Shown: in pieces, positions 48,872 to 57,705 of the stretch
How the letters are laid out: every line of letters starts with the position of its first letter
Position numbering within the stretch: position 1 is the first letter of the stretch
Assembly: GCF_023148685.1 (NCBI RefSeq)
Contig: NZ_JAHXNL010000003.1
Span: 226,379 to 290,378, forward strand
Source of the DNA: Georgenia sp. EYE_87
GTDB lineage: Bacteria > Actinomycetota > Actinomycetes > Actinomycetales > Actinomycetaceae
Direction: 5' to 3'
Length of the DNA: 64,000 bases
Program-made: the position numbers and the translations under genes
Notes under the pieces: generated by a model
Told to the model about the DNA's origin: nothing
What the model saw: only the letters and a program-made list of their open reading frames with translations
Database searches by the model: none

Positions 48872-50248
48872 ATGGACGCCGTGCTCCTGGCGCGAACCCT
48901 GTCTCTCCGGGCCGCGTGGCGGGCGCGGGACCGCTGGAGCACGGACCGGCTGGGCCGCCATCAGCAGCGCGCGCTGGCGGCACTGCGCCGGCACGCCTAC
49001 GAGCGCTCCCCCTTCTACCGCCGGCATCACGCGGGACTGCTGACCGCCCCGCTGTCGGAGCTGCCCCCGGTCACCAAGGCCGAGCTGATGGCCCGTTTCG
49101 ACGACGTCGTGACGGTGCGCGGGCTGCGGCTGGCGGACGTCGAGTCGCACCTGCGCGAGCTGACGGACGTGGGCGGCGACCCGGGCGAGGCCTGGCGACG
49201 GCGTTGGTGGGTGGCTGCCACCGCCGGGACCACGGGACGCCGGGGCGTGTTCGTCTGGAGTCGCACGGAGTGGGCGGCGGTCCTGGCCTCCTACGCGCGG
49301 GCGAACGACTGGGCCGGTGTGCGCCTCGGGCTGCGGCACCCCCTGCGGCTGGCGGTGGTGCGCTCGCTGAATCCCACCCACCAGTCCGCCGTGGTGGGTG
49401 CGTCCGTGCGCTCCCGGCTCGTTCCGACGTTGCGGGTCGACGCGGCCGCCCCGCTGCGGGAGACGGTGGAGGCGCTCAACGGATTCGCTCCGCGCCTGCT
49501 GGTCGGCTACGCCTCCGTGCTCCGGGAGCTGGCGGCCGAGCAGGCCGAGAGCCGGCTGCACATCCGGCCCGAGGCGGTCATGTCCGCCTCCGAGGTCCTC
49601 TCCCCCGCCATGGAACGAGAGATCGAGGCGGCCTGGGGGACTCGGCCGTTCGACGTCTATGCCGCCACGGAGACGGCCGGGATCGCCTCCTCGTGCGAGC
49701 TGCACCGGCGCCACCTGTACGAGGACCTGGTCGTCTGCGAGGTTGTCGACGATGCCGGTGCGCCGGTCCCCGCGGGCACTCCGGGATCCAGGCTGCTGGT
49801 GACGGTCCTCTTCTCGCGGACGCTCCCGCTCATCCGTTACGAGCTCACCGACAGGGTCGTTCTCGATCCCGAGTCCTGTGCGTGCGGGCGGCCCTCCCGC
49901 GTCGTCGGAGCGGTCGAGGGCCGCACCGAGGACGTCCTCCTGCTGCCCGGGCGGGACGGCGGCCGGGCCGTCCGGGTCCACCCGAACGTCTTCCACGGCA
50001 TCCTCGAGTCCCCGGAGGTGGCGAGCTGGCAGGTCTCCCAGGAGACGGACGGGTTGCACGTCCTGGTGACCGGTCGGCCGGGTCTGGACACGGGCGTCGT
50101 CGCGGTGCGGCTGCGGGCGGCCCTGGGAGGAGCGGGAGCCGAGTCCGGCGCGCTTCGTGTGGAGCAGGTGGAGCACATCCCGCGGACGCCGCTGGGCAAG
50201 CGCCCGTTGATCCGGGCGCTCCCCCCGGGCTCGGCGCACCGCCCGTAG
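48872..50248 (+). CDS. PaaK/CapK-like adenylate-forming ligase
   Basis: 458 residues from the ATG at 48872 (GAAGGG upstream). The opening RHAYERSPFYRRHH is shared by phenylacetate-CoA ligase and CapK-like proteins. ATAGTTGRRGVFVWS is the phosphate-binding loop, YAATETAGIASSCE the adenylate motif, YELTDRVVLDPESCACGRPSRVVGAVEGR the hinge with C-A-C-G, and PRTPLGKRP the C-terminal lysine. The family activates a carboxylic acid as AMP or CoA derivative, in aromatic catabolism or capsule and natural-product pathways. The acid here is unknown. Confidence 0.85.
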   Translation: MDAVLLARTLSLRAAWRARDRWSTDRLGRHQQRALAALRRHAYERSPFYRRHHAGLLTAPLSELPPVTKAELMARFDDVVTVRGLRLADVESHLRELTDVGGDPGEAWRRRWWVAATAGTTGRRGVFVWSRTEWAAVLASYARANDWAGVRLGLRHPLRLAVVRSLNPTHQSAVVGASVRSRLVPTLRVDAAAPLRETVEALNGFAPRLLVGYASVLRELAAEQAESRLHIRPEAVMSASEVLSPAMEREIEAAWGTRPFDVYAATETAGIASSCELHRRHLYEDLVVCEVVDDAGAPVPAGTPGSRLLVTVLFSRTLPLIRYELTDRVVLDPESCACGRPSRVVGAVEGRTEDVLLLPGRDGGRAVRVHPNVFHGILESPEVASWQVSQETDGLHVLVTGRPGLDTGVVAVRLRAALGGAGAESGALRVEQVEHIPRTPLGKRPLIRALPPGSAHRP

Positions 50249-50278
50249 GCGCACGGCCGTCGCCGCCCGGCTCCGCGA

Positions 50279-50949
50279 TCAGACCAGCCCGGCGTCGTGC
50301 ACGCACCGCGCGATCTGCACGCGGTTCGTCACCCGAGCTTGGCGAACAGGTGCCCGACGTGGGTCTTCACGGTCGCCACGCCCATGTAGAGGTCGCGGGC
50401 GATCTCGGCGTTGGACAGACCGCGGCCGACGGCGACCGCCACCTCCCGCTCCCGGTCGGTCAGGCGGGCGAGCCGGTCCCGCGCGGAGCGTTCGCGGCCG
50501 TCGTCGGCCGGCCGCGCGACGGCGGCGATGAGCTGGGCGGTCACGCTCGGCGAGAGCATCGGCTCCCCGCGGGCGGCCCGCCGCACCGCCCGCACGAGGT
50601 CCTCCGGCGGGGTGTCCTTGAGCAGGAACCCGGCCGCGCCGTGCCGCAGCGCCGTCAGCACCATCTCGTCGGTGTCGAAGGTGGTCAGCACGATCACCCG
50701 GGTGCTCGCACCGCGCTCGGCAAGCCGCCGGGTGGCGGCGAGCCCGTCGAGCCGGGGCATCCGGATGTCCATGAGGACGACGTCGGGCCGCTCCCGCTCG
50801 ACGCGGTCGAGGGCCTCGTGGCCGTCCGCCGCCTCGCCGACGAGGTCGAGCCCGGCGTCCCCGCCGAGGATCATGCGCAGGCCGGCGCGGACCAGGGGGT
50901 CGTCGTCGACGAGGGCGACCCGCACCTGCGCCCGCTCCGTCTCGCTCAC
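50279..50949 (-). pseudogene. NarL/LuxR-family response regulator, frameshifted near the 3' end
   Basis: From the GTG at 50949 (overlapping the kinase stop, GTGA): receiver domain VALVDDDPLVRAGLRMIL, phosphoacceptor Asp in VLMDIRMPRLDG, Lys in LLKDTPPEDL; then LTDREREVAVAVGRGLSNAEIARDLYMGVATVKTHVGHLFAKLG. As printed, a stop follows immediately (50329-50331). One extra G in the run at 50332-50334 restores the standard ending VTNRVQIARCVHDAGLV and a 223-residue protein. The break removes only the last helix of the DNA-binding domain, so I regard sequencing error as likely. Confidence 0.82.
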
Positions 50950-52305
50950 CGGTTCTCCTCGTCCGCTTCCCCGTCGTCCTCCCACGGCAGCCACGCTCGC
51001 ACGGCAAAGGACCCGTCGGGTCCGAACCCGTGCTCGAGCACGCCGCCGAGCAGCTCGGCCCGCTCGGTCAGGCCGGTCAGCCCGACGCCGGCGCCGGGCG
51101 GCGCTTCGCGCGGGGCAGCGGCGGCCCCGTTGTGCACCTCGATCGTGAGCAGCCCGCCGGGACCGCCGCCGAGGCGCACGTCGACCGGTGCGCCGGGCGC
51201 GTGCTTGCGCGCGTTGGTCAGCGCCTCCTGCAGGATCCGGTAGGCGGTGCGCGAGGAGGTCACGGGCAGCGCGGCGAGCGCGGACGCGTCCCCGCCGGGC
51301 AAACCGGCGACGTCGAGCCGCACGGTGGTCCCGGTGCCCGCCGTCTCGGCGAGCAGCGGCTCGAGCTGGGCGAGGGTGGGCTGGGGCGGCTCGGCCGACG
51401 CGCCGCCGTCGCCCGGACGCAGGACGCCGAGCACCTGCCGAAGCTCGGTGAGCGCCAGGTGCGCGTTGTCCTGGATGACCCCGGCGGCCTGCGCCGTCTC
51501 CTCCCCGCTCAGGTCGGTGCGGTAGGCGAGCGCCCCGGCGTGCATGGCGACGAGCGAGATGCGGTGGGCGAGCACGTCGTGCATCTCCCGAGCTATCCGG
51601 GTGCGCTCCGCCTCGCGGGCGGCGTCGGCGCGCAGGGCCTGCTCCCGCTCCGCGGTGACGGCTCGCTCGTGCAGGTTGGCCACCAGCTCGCGACGGGCCC
51701 CGACGTAGAAGCCCAGGGCCACGCAGGTCGCGTACACCGCGAGCACCAGGCCAGGCGGCGAAGGAGAAGGCGGCCGGGTAGTCCTCCCCGAGGGAGTGCC
51801 ATGCCTGGCGGTACACGGCCTCGTAGACGAAGGTCGCGGCCAGCCAGAAGAACCCGACCACCACGACGTCCCGGCCGCGCCGCCGCGCGGCCATCGAGAC
51901 GGCCGCGAGCACGCTCGGGCCGAACGCCGCCGCCGACGCGGCGGACAGCGCCACCGTCGCGGACGCCACGAGCACGGGGAAGCGCCTGCGCAGGGGGAGC
52001 AGCGCGAGCGCGGCCAGGCCGAGGAGCAGGTCGATCGCGATGACGCCGTTGACCACGTCCGGCACCGCGGCCGCCGGGTCCTCGGGCATCAGGTCGTCGA
52101 CGACGACGGTCCAGGCCACGAGGGCGAGGCCACCGGCGATGAGGTAGCGCCAGACGCGCGACCACGGCCGCAGCGGCGGGGGCGCCGGCCGACGCCGCTC
52201 GCGCTGCGGCCGGGCGGCGGGGCGCAACGGCGGGGCAGGCTCCAGCGGTGGGGCAGGCGACAACGGCGGGGCAGGCGACAACGGCGGGGCAGGCGGGACG
52301 GTCAC
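50946..52305 (-). pseudogene. DesK/NarX-type sensor histidine kinase, frameshifted in the middle
   Basis: From the GTG at 52305: a proline-rich tail with SPAPPL repeats (18-bp DNA repeat, about 52222-52293), then four membrane segments up to DYPAAFSFAAW. There the frame breaks near 51750, and the downstream frame continues LVLAVYATCVALGFYVGARRELVANLHERA, HisKA_3 with His in AREMHDVLAHRISLVAMHAG, and HATPase (LTNARKHAPG; GVGLTGLTERAELLGG). Two missing bases in TGGCCTGG (for example TGGGCCCTGG) restore a 453-residue kinase. It is coupled to the NarL-type regulator. Stimulus unknown. Confidence 0.8.
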
Positions 52306-52386
52306 GATTTGTCAGCGTACGGATCGCCGCGGGAGGCGGGCTCCGTCGTCGGGCTCGGCGCTCTCCGACCAAAGGCTTACGCGTCG

Positions 52387-53448
52387 TCAGCCGGCCAGGA
52401 CGGCCCGCGCGTTCTCCACCGCGGTCGCGACGGCGGGGGTGAACGCCGTGAACGGCTCGGCCTCGATCCGCCTGGCGGCGCCGCTACCTGCCCGCCGCCA
52501 CGTGCCCACCGCGCGCCCGCCGGCCACCACGACCGGACGGAACATCCCGTTGGCGCCGGGCACGATCTTCTCCTCGTGCTCCGGCGGCAGCGTGGCGGAG
52601 CGGTCCTGGTAGCCGAGGATGATCTCGTCGAACGCGGGCAGGAGGAAGACGCCGCGGGCCTCGGCCCGGTGCTCGGCCAGCAGCTCACGCGTGACCGGGT
52701 CCATGAGCTGCTCCGTCCCGTCCACCTCGAGGCTGGTCAGGTGCGGGCGCGCGATCGCCAGCCCGGCGCGCGCGTCGGCGACGGTGAGCTTGGTCCACCG
52801 CACGAAGTCCTTGAGGGTGGCCGGCCCGTGGCCGCGGAAGTAGCGCAGGGCCCACTCCCCCAGCGCCTCCTCGCGCCCGAGGCGGCGCGGGGCGGGCACC
52901 CACTCGTCCAGCAGGACGATGCGCTGCTCGCCGTCCACGTACGGCCCGAGGCAGAGGAAGCCGCGCTGGGCCAGGTTCCAGAGCAGGTGGTAGCCGCGCT
53001 GCGGGACGCCCAGCAGGTCGGCGTCCTCCCACAGCCCCATCAGCTCGCTGCGGGACAGGGAGCGCCCGCCCGTCAGGGCGACGGCGGCGAGCTCCAGCGC
53101 CCGGTCGAGCATCGCGTCGTCGATGCCGAGCTGGCGGCGGCGCCGCGCCGCGCCAGCGATCAGCCGGTCGGTGGTCAGGTCGAGCATCCACCGCAGGTCC
53201 TCCGCCGGGACCAGGTGGAGGGTGCCGCGCATCGGCCACGACCGCACGACCTCCCCGCGCCCGAACGCACCCACGATCCCGGCGTCGTCGTCGGTGCTGG
53301 TCCGGAGCGTGACCGCGGCGAGGGCCGCGGGCAGGTCCTGCGCCTGCATCGCGCACAGGTGACGCACGGTCTCCGCGGCCGTCGGCAGCGGCGGTCCCGC
53401 GACCCGCTGGGCCACGAGCCGGAGGAGGGCGACGTCCTTGGCGGTCAT
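52387..53448 (-). CDS. Winged-helix AlkZ/YcaQ-like protein
   Basis: 353 residues from the ATG at 53448. CAMQAQDLPAALAAVTLRT is the QxQ-type motif of the HTH_42 (AlkZ/AlkX) DNA glycosylase superfamily, and WPMRGTLHLVPAEDLRWML, RGYHLLWNLAQRGFLCLGP and LLPAFDEIILGYQDRS are shared family blocks. Relatives excise crosslinked or alkylated bases, and some protect producers of DNA-damaging antibiotics. It is not next to an antibiotic cluster here, so general repair is the simpler guess. Confidence 0.83.
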   Translation of the reverse strand: MTAKDVALLRLVAQRVAGPPLPTAAETVRHLCAMQAQDLPAALAAVTLRTSTDDDAGIVGAFGRGEVVRSWPMRGTLHLVPAEDLRWMLDLTTDRLIAGAARRRRQLGIDDAMLDRALELAAVALTGGRSLSRSELMGLWEDADLLGVPQRGYHLLWNLAQRGFLCLGPYVDGEQRIVLLDEWVPAPRRLGREEALGEWALRYFRGHGPATLKDFVRWTKLTVADARAGLAIARPHLTSLEVDGTEQLMDPVTRELLAEHRAEARGVFLLPAFDEIILGYQDRSATLPPEHEEKIVPGANGMFRPVVVAGGRAVGTWRRAGSGAARRIEAEPFTAFTPAVATAVENARAVLAG

Positions 53449-53456
53449 GGCAGAAG

Positions 53457-53462
53457 AGCGTA
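53457..53462 (-). promoter_or_regulatory. -10 element TACGCT close to the start codon
   Basis: TACGCT on the minus strand ends 8 bases before the ATG at 53448, so the mRNA is leaderless or has a 1-2 nt leader. Confidence 0.4.
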
Positions 53463-53492
53463 GGCACGTCCGGCCCTGGCAGGGTAGGACGC

Positions 53493-54416
53493 ATGGACCT
53501 CCGTATCTTCACCGAACCGCAGCAGGGCGCCTCCTACGACCACCAGCTCGCGATGGCGCAGCGCGCCGAGCAGCTGGGCTTCGACGCGTTCTTCCGCTCC
53601 GACCACTTCCTGCGGATGGGCGACGGCGATGCGCTGCCCGGCCCGACCGACGCCTGGACCACGCTCGCCGGCCTCGCCCGGGAGACCTCCCGCATCCGGC
53701 TGGGGACGCTGGTGTCGTCGGCCACCTTCCGCCACCCGGGCATCCTCGCCGTGCAGGTGGCCCAGGTGGACGCGATGTCGGGCGGACGCGTCGAGCTCGG
53801 CCTGGGCACCGGCTGGTTCGCGGAGGAGCATGCCGCGCTCGGCGTGCCGTTCCCGGAGAAGCGGTTCCGGATGCTGGAGGAGCAGCTGGAGATCCTCACC
53901 GGACTGTGGTCCACCCCCGCGGGCGAGACGTACAGCTTCGACGGCCGCCACTACCAGCTGACCGACAACCCGGGCCTGCCCAAGCCGGTGCAGGCGAGCG
54001 TGCCCGTCGTCGTCGGCGGCAACGGTCCGCGCCGCACCCCACGTCTGGCCGCCCGGTTCGCCTCCGAGTACAACCAGTCCTTCCCGGAGAAGGACGCGGT
54101 CGCCCCCCAGATCGCCCGCGTGCGCGCCGCCTGCGAGGAGGCCGGTCGCGACCCCGACGAGCTCACGTACTCCGTCGCCTTCGTGGCCGCCGTCGGGAGC
54201 GACGAGGCGGAGGTGCGGCGCCGGGCGGACGCGATCGGCCGCGAGCCGGCTGAGCTGCGCGAGCACGGCCTCGCCGGCTCCCCGGCCGAGGTCCTCGACG
54301 GCCTGGGGCAGCTCGCCGAGATCGGCGTGACGCGGGTGTACCTGCAGTGCCTCGACCTCACCGACCTCGACCACCTCGACCTCATCGCCGACGCGGTGAT
54401 GGCGAAGGTCGGATGA
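53493..54416 (+). CDS. F420-type LLM oxidoreductase
   Basis: 307 residues. MDLRIFTEPQQGASYDHQLAMAQRAEQLGFDAFFRSDHFLRM, RIRLGTLVSSATFRHPGILAVQVAQVDAMSGGRVELGLGTGW and the later VPVVVGGNGPRRTPRLAARFASEYN are standard for F420-dependent luciferase-like oxidoreductases (TIGR03560-like). The mid-part DGRHYQL contacts the cofactor. It starts 44 bp from the divergent AlkZ-like gene and is followed 30 bp later by the ABC exporter ATPase. Substrate unknown. Confidence 0.87.
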   Translation: MDLRIFTEPQQGASYDHQLAMAQRAEQLGFDAFFRSDHFLRMGDGDALPGPTDAWTTLAGLARETSRIRLGTLVSSATFRHPGILAVQVAQVDAMSGGRVELGLGTGWFAEEHAALGVPFPEKRFRMLEEQLEILTGLWSTPAGETYSFDGRHYQLTDNPGLPKPVQASVPVVVGGNGPRRTPRLAARFASEYNQSFPEKDAVAPQIARVRAACEEAGRDPDELTYSVAFVAAVGSDEAEVRRRADAIGREPAELREHGLAGSPAEVLDGLGQLAEIGVTRVYLQCLDLTDLDHLDLIADAVMAKVG

Positions 54417-54433
54417 CGGCGGTGCGCCGGGAG

Positions 54434-54439
54434 TAGCGT
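54434..54439 (+). promoter_or_regulatory. -10 element TAGCGT for a probably leaderless mRNA
   Basis: TAGCGT ends 7 bases before the ATG at 54447, between two rightward genes; the ABC exporter could thus have its own start. Confidence 0.35.
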
Positions 54440-54446
54440 CGGCCGT

Positions 54447-55340
54447 ATGAGCGCCGTCGCCATGCGGGACGTGGTCAAGCGGTTCGGTTCCACCGTCGCG
54501 CTCGACGGCCTGGACCTGGACGTGGCCGAGGGCGAGGTGCACGGCGTCCTCGGCCCGAACGGGGCCGGCAAGTCGACCGCCATCCGGGTGCTCCTCGGCC
54601 TGCTCCGCGCCGACGCCGGCTCCGTCCGGCTGCTGGGGGGCGACCCCTGGTCCCAGGCGCCGGAGCTGCACCGGCGCCTGGCGTACGTGCCGGGCGACGT
54701 GGCGCTGTGGCCCAACCTCACCGGGGGCGAGGTGATCGACCTGCTGGGCCGGCTGCGCGGCGGGCTGGACCCGGCGCGCCGGGACGCGCTGATCGCCCGC
54801 TTCGAGCTCGACCCGTCCAAGCGCGGGTCCGCCTACTCCAAGGGCAACCGGCAGAAGGTCGCGCTCGTGGCGGCGCTGGCCTCCGACATCGAGCTCCTGC
54901 TCCTCGACGAGCCCACCGCCGGTCTCGACCCGCTCATGGACGCCCAGTTCCGTCAGGTCGTCCGGGAGCGGCGGGACGGCTGCACCGTGCTCCTGAGCAG
55001 CCACATCCTCTCCGAGGTGGAGCACCTCTGCGACCGGGTGAGCATCATCCGGGCCGGCCGGGTGGTGGAGGCCGGGACGCTGACCCAGCTGCGGCACCTG
55101 ACCCGCACGCAGGTGGTCGCCGAGCTGCCCGGCCCGGTCCCGCCGGAGCTGACGTCGCTCCCCGGCCTGCACGACGTCGTCGTCGACGGCACGCGGCTGG
55201 AGTGCCAGGTCGACGACGTCGCGCTGGCCGGGCTGGTCTCGCGCCTCGGCGCGCTCGACGTGCGCAGTCTCTCCACCAGCCCGCCGACGCTGGAGGAGCT
55301 GTTCCTGCGCCACTACCAGGACGCTCCGGCGCCCCGATGA
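54447..55340 (+). CDS. ABC-2 exporter ATP-binding protein
   Basis: 297 residues. Walker [10 protein letters not shown] is near residue 36, the signature is the variant YSKGNRQK (near 132) instead of LSGGQ, Walker [14 protein letters not shown] follows at about 150, and the switch His is in [11 protein letters not shown]. The SKGNRQK form is usual in a subfamily of drug or polyketide exporters of actinobacteria. The last 70 residues form the accessory domain. The stop overlaps the permease ATG by 4 bp. Confidence 0.92.
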   Translation: MSAVAMRDVVKRFGSTVALDGLDLDVAEGEVHGVLGPNGAGKSTAIRVLLGLLRADAGSVRLLGGDPWSQAPELHRRLAYVPGDVALWPNLTGGEVIDLLGRLRGGLDPARRDALIARFELDPSKRGSAYSKGNRQKVALVAALASDIELLLLDEPTAGLDPLMDAQFRQVVRERRDGCTVLLSSHILSEVEHLCDRVSIIRAGRVVEAGTLTQLRHLTRTQVVAELPGPVPPELTSLPGLHDVVVDGTRLECQVDDVALAGLVSRLGALDVRSLSTSPPTLEELFLRHYQDAPAPR

Positions 55341-56935
55341 CCGGCTTGGGCGCGCTCGTTCGGCTCGCGGTCCGGCGCAACCGCTGGTTCCTGGCGGTCT
55401 GGCTGCTGGGCCTGTTCGTCGTCGTGCCCGCCACGGCCGCGGCGTACGAGCAGGTGTTCCCCGACCCGGCGCAGGCCGGGCTCGTCATCGAGGGGCTGTC
55501 CAGCAACCCCACGATGCGGGCGATGCTCGGCCCGCCCTTCTCGCTCACCGAGCCCGGCGGGTTCACGGTCTGGCGGGTGGGCACCTTCGTCGCCACCGTC
55601 GCCGGGGTGATGGCGATCCTCGCGACGATCCGGCTGACCCGGGCCGACGAGGAGGAGGGCCGCACCGAGCTGGTCCGCTCCGGCGTCGTCGGCCGGCACG
55701 CGCCGCTGGCCGCCGCGGTCCTGGTCAGCCTCGCCGCGTGCGCGCTCCTGGGGCTGCTGGTCACCGCGGGGATGGTGGGCGTGGGCACCGACGTCGCCGG
55801 GTCCGTCGCGTTCGGGCTGGGGATGGCGCTGACCGCGACCGTGTTCGTCGGGGTCGGCGCGCTGGCCGCGCAGCTGACCAGCTCCGCCCGCGCCGCGAGG
55901 GGGATCGCCCTGGCCGTGCTCGGGGCGGCGTACCTGCTCCGGGCGGTGGCCGACGGCGTGGCCGACGACAGCCCGCTGCGTCGCCTGCAGTGGCTCTCGC
56001 CCGTCGAGTGGCTGGCGCTGGCCCGGCCGTACGCCGGGGAGCGGTGGTGGGCCCTCCTGCTCCCGGCCGCCCTGACCGCGATGCTGGTGGCTCTGGCCGT
56101 GCGGCTCGAGGCGCGCCGCGACCACGGCTCGGGGCTCTGGCCGGCCCGGCCCGGCCCGCCGCGCGCCGCGCCCCTGCTGTCCTCCCCGGCGGGTCTGGCG
56201 TGGCGGCTGCAGCGCGGCACCGTGCTCGGCTGGACGGTCGGGCTGGTGGTCTTCTCGGCGGCCATCGGCTCGCTGACGCCCAGCTTCGCCACCATGTTCA
56301 GCGACGTCCCGCGCCTGGAGATCGTCCTGCGTCGCATGGGGGCCGGGGCCGAGCAGCTCACCGAGGGCTTCTACGTGGCCATGCTGAGCATCGTGGTGCT
56401 GGTCATCGCGGCGCACGGGCTGCAGCTCCTGGGGCGCCTGCACCAGGAAGAGACCACGGGCCGGGCGGAGGTGGTGCTCTCCGCCGCGGTGCGCCGCACC
56501 GGGTTCGCCGCGTCCCACGTGCTGCTCGCCCTGGTCGTCCCCACCGTGCTGCTGCTGGTGTGCGGGGCCCTGCTCGGGGCGCCCCAGGCGGCGACCGACG
56601 GCACCTGGCGCCCCGTGACCGACGTCGTCGCCGGCGCCGCGGCCCTGGTGCCCGGGGTGTGGCTGGTCGTCGGGCTGGGCGTGCTGCTTCACGGCTGGCT
56701 GCCGCACGCCGGGTGGCTGGCGTGGCTGGTGGTCGGCTGGTCCCTGGTCGTCACCTGGATCGGCGCCCTGCTGAACCTGCCGGAGTGGCTGCTCGAGCTG
56801 ACGCCCTTCGCGCAGCTCCCGCAGCTGCCGGTCGAGGCGATGCGCTGGGCGCCGGTGCTGGTCACCGCGGCGATCGCGGCCGTGCTGCTGCTGGTCGGGC
56901 TGGCGGGCTACCGGCGGCGGGACCTGAACGTCTGA
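55337..56935 (+). CDS. ABC-2 exporter permease (tandem type)
   Basis: 532 residues with two six-helix halves, as in exporters in which one long chain supplies both membrane domains. The motif [28 protein letters not shown] and its second-half counterpart [27 protein letters not shown] are diagnostic for this family (polyketide antibiotic or multidrug transporters such as TipC-like). It is translationally coupled to the ATPase. Substrate unknown. Confidence 0.9.
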   Translation: MTGLGALVRLAVRRNRWFLAVWLLGLFVVVPATAAAYEQVFPDPAQAGLVIEGLSSNPTMRAMLGPPFSLTEPGGFTVWRVGTFVATVAGVMAILATIRLTRADEEEGRTELVRSGVVGRHAPLAAAVLVSLAACALLGLLVTAGMVGVGTDVAGSVAFGLGMALTATVFVGVGALAAQLTSSARAARGIALAVLGAAYLLRAVADGVADDSPLRRLQWLSPVEWLALARPYAGERWWALLLPAALTAMLVALAVRLEARRDHGSGLWPARPGPPRAAPLLSSPAGLAWRLQRGTVLGWTVGLVVFSAAIGSLTPSFATMFSDVPRLEIVLRRMGAGAEQLTEGFYVAMLSIVVLVIAAHGLQLLGRLHQEETTGRAEVVLSAAVRRTGFAASHVLLALVVPTVLLLVCGALLGAPQAATDGTWRPVTDVVAGAAALVPGVWLVVGLGVLLHGWLPHAGWLAWLVVGWSLVVTWIGALLNLPEWLLELTPFAQLPQLPVEAMRWAPVLVTAAIAAVLLLVGLAGYRRRDLNV

Positions 56936-56976
56936 CGGGCCGTGCCCGCGCCATGCGGCCCCGGCGCGCCGCGCCG

Positions 56977-57025
56977 TCAGCCGGGCGGGTCCCTCAGCCG
57001 GGCGGGTCCTCAGCCGGGCGGGTCC
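56977..57025. repeat. 16-17-bp tandem triplication at the 3' end of the YdeI-like gene
   Basis: TCAGCCGGGCGGGTCC occurs at 56977-56993 (with an extra C), 56994-57009 and 57010-57025. The last copy is the end of the coding frame (DPPG and stop), so the gene's final four codons plus stop are repeated twice downstream. Confidence 0.9.
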
Positions 57026-57609
57026 TCCAGCCGCCGCTTCTGGGGGTAGGGCGACTCGCCGCGGGCGAGCGTCTCGACGAACCCCGCGATGCGGCGCGCC
57101 CGCGTCTCGGGCCGCTTCGCCTCGGCGACCCGGTAGATGACGGCGAAGCGGTTCGACCTCGTCAGGAGGTCGAACATCGCCCGGGCGCGCGGCTCGGCGT
57201 CGAGCGCCGCGAGCAGGTCCGGGGGCGGCTCTGCGTCCGCCTGCCCGACGTACGCCCGCTCCCAGCGCCCGTCGGCCTGGGCGGCACGGACGGCCGCACG
57301 CCCCGCCTCGGTCATCCGGCCCTCCGCCTCGAGCTGGGCCACGCGCCGGACGTTGCTGGCCGACCACGGGCTCCTGGGCCGCCGCGGGGTCAGGCGCTGC
57401 ACGAACGTCTCGTCGTCCCGCCGTCGCGTCTGCCCGTCGATCCAGCCGAAGCACAGCGCCTCCAGCACGGCCGCCTCGTAACCGAGCGCCGTCGTCGAAC
57501 CGCCCTTCTTGCCGATGACCAGCCACACGCCGTCGCTGGTCGCGTGGTGCTCCTCGAGCCAGGCGCGCCAGGCCGCGGCGTCGGGCAGCAGCAGCTCGTC
57601 CTCGGTCAT
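57010..57609 (-). CDS. YdeI/OmpD-associated family protein
   Basis: 199 residues from the ATG at 57609 with GAGGGGAAGGG upstream. WLEEHHATSDGVWLVIGKKGG, ALCFGWIDGQTRRRDDETFVQRLTPRRPRSPWSASNVRRV and the C-terminal AKRPETRARRIAGFVETLARGE are the family blocks. YdeI-like proteins were linked to envelope stress and peptide resistance in enterobacteria, but their biochemical role is unknown. A tandem duplication of the gene's last 16 bp follows the stop. Confidence 0.87.
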   Translation of the reverse strand: MTEDELLLPDAAAWRAWLEEHHATSDGVWLVIGKKGGSTTALGYEAAVLEALCFGWIDGQTRRRDDETFVQRLTPRRPRSPWSASNVRRVAQLEAEGRMTEAGRAAVRAAQADGRWERAYVGQADAEPPPDLLAALDAEPRARAMFDLLTRSNRFAVIYRVAEAKRPETRARRIAGFVETLARGESPYPQKRRLEDPPG

Positions 57610-57705
57610 CGGCCCTTCCCCTCACCGCGTCGGGGCAAGTGTGGCGGGACCGGGGCGCGCCGCCAAGGGAATTGGCCGCCTCCGCCGTCGGGCATGATGC
57701 CTGCC

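Noticed and set aside
48863-48942. Extension of the M20 gene to an ATG at 48942
   Set aside because: That start lies inside the divergent PaaK-like gene and the added residues have no resemblance to M20 enzymes; the conserved start is in another frame from 48797.
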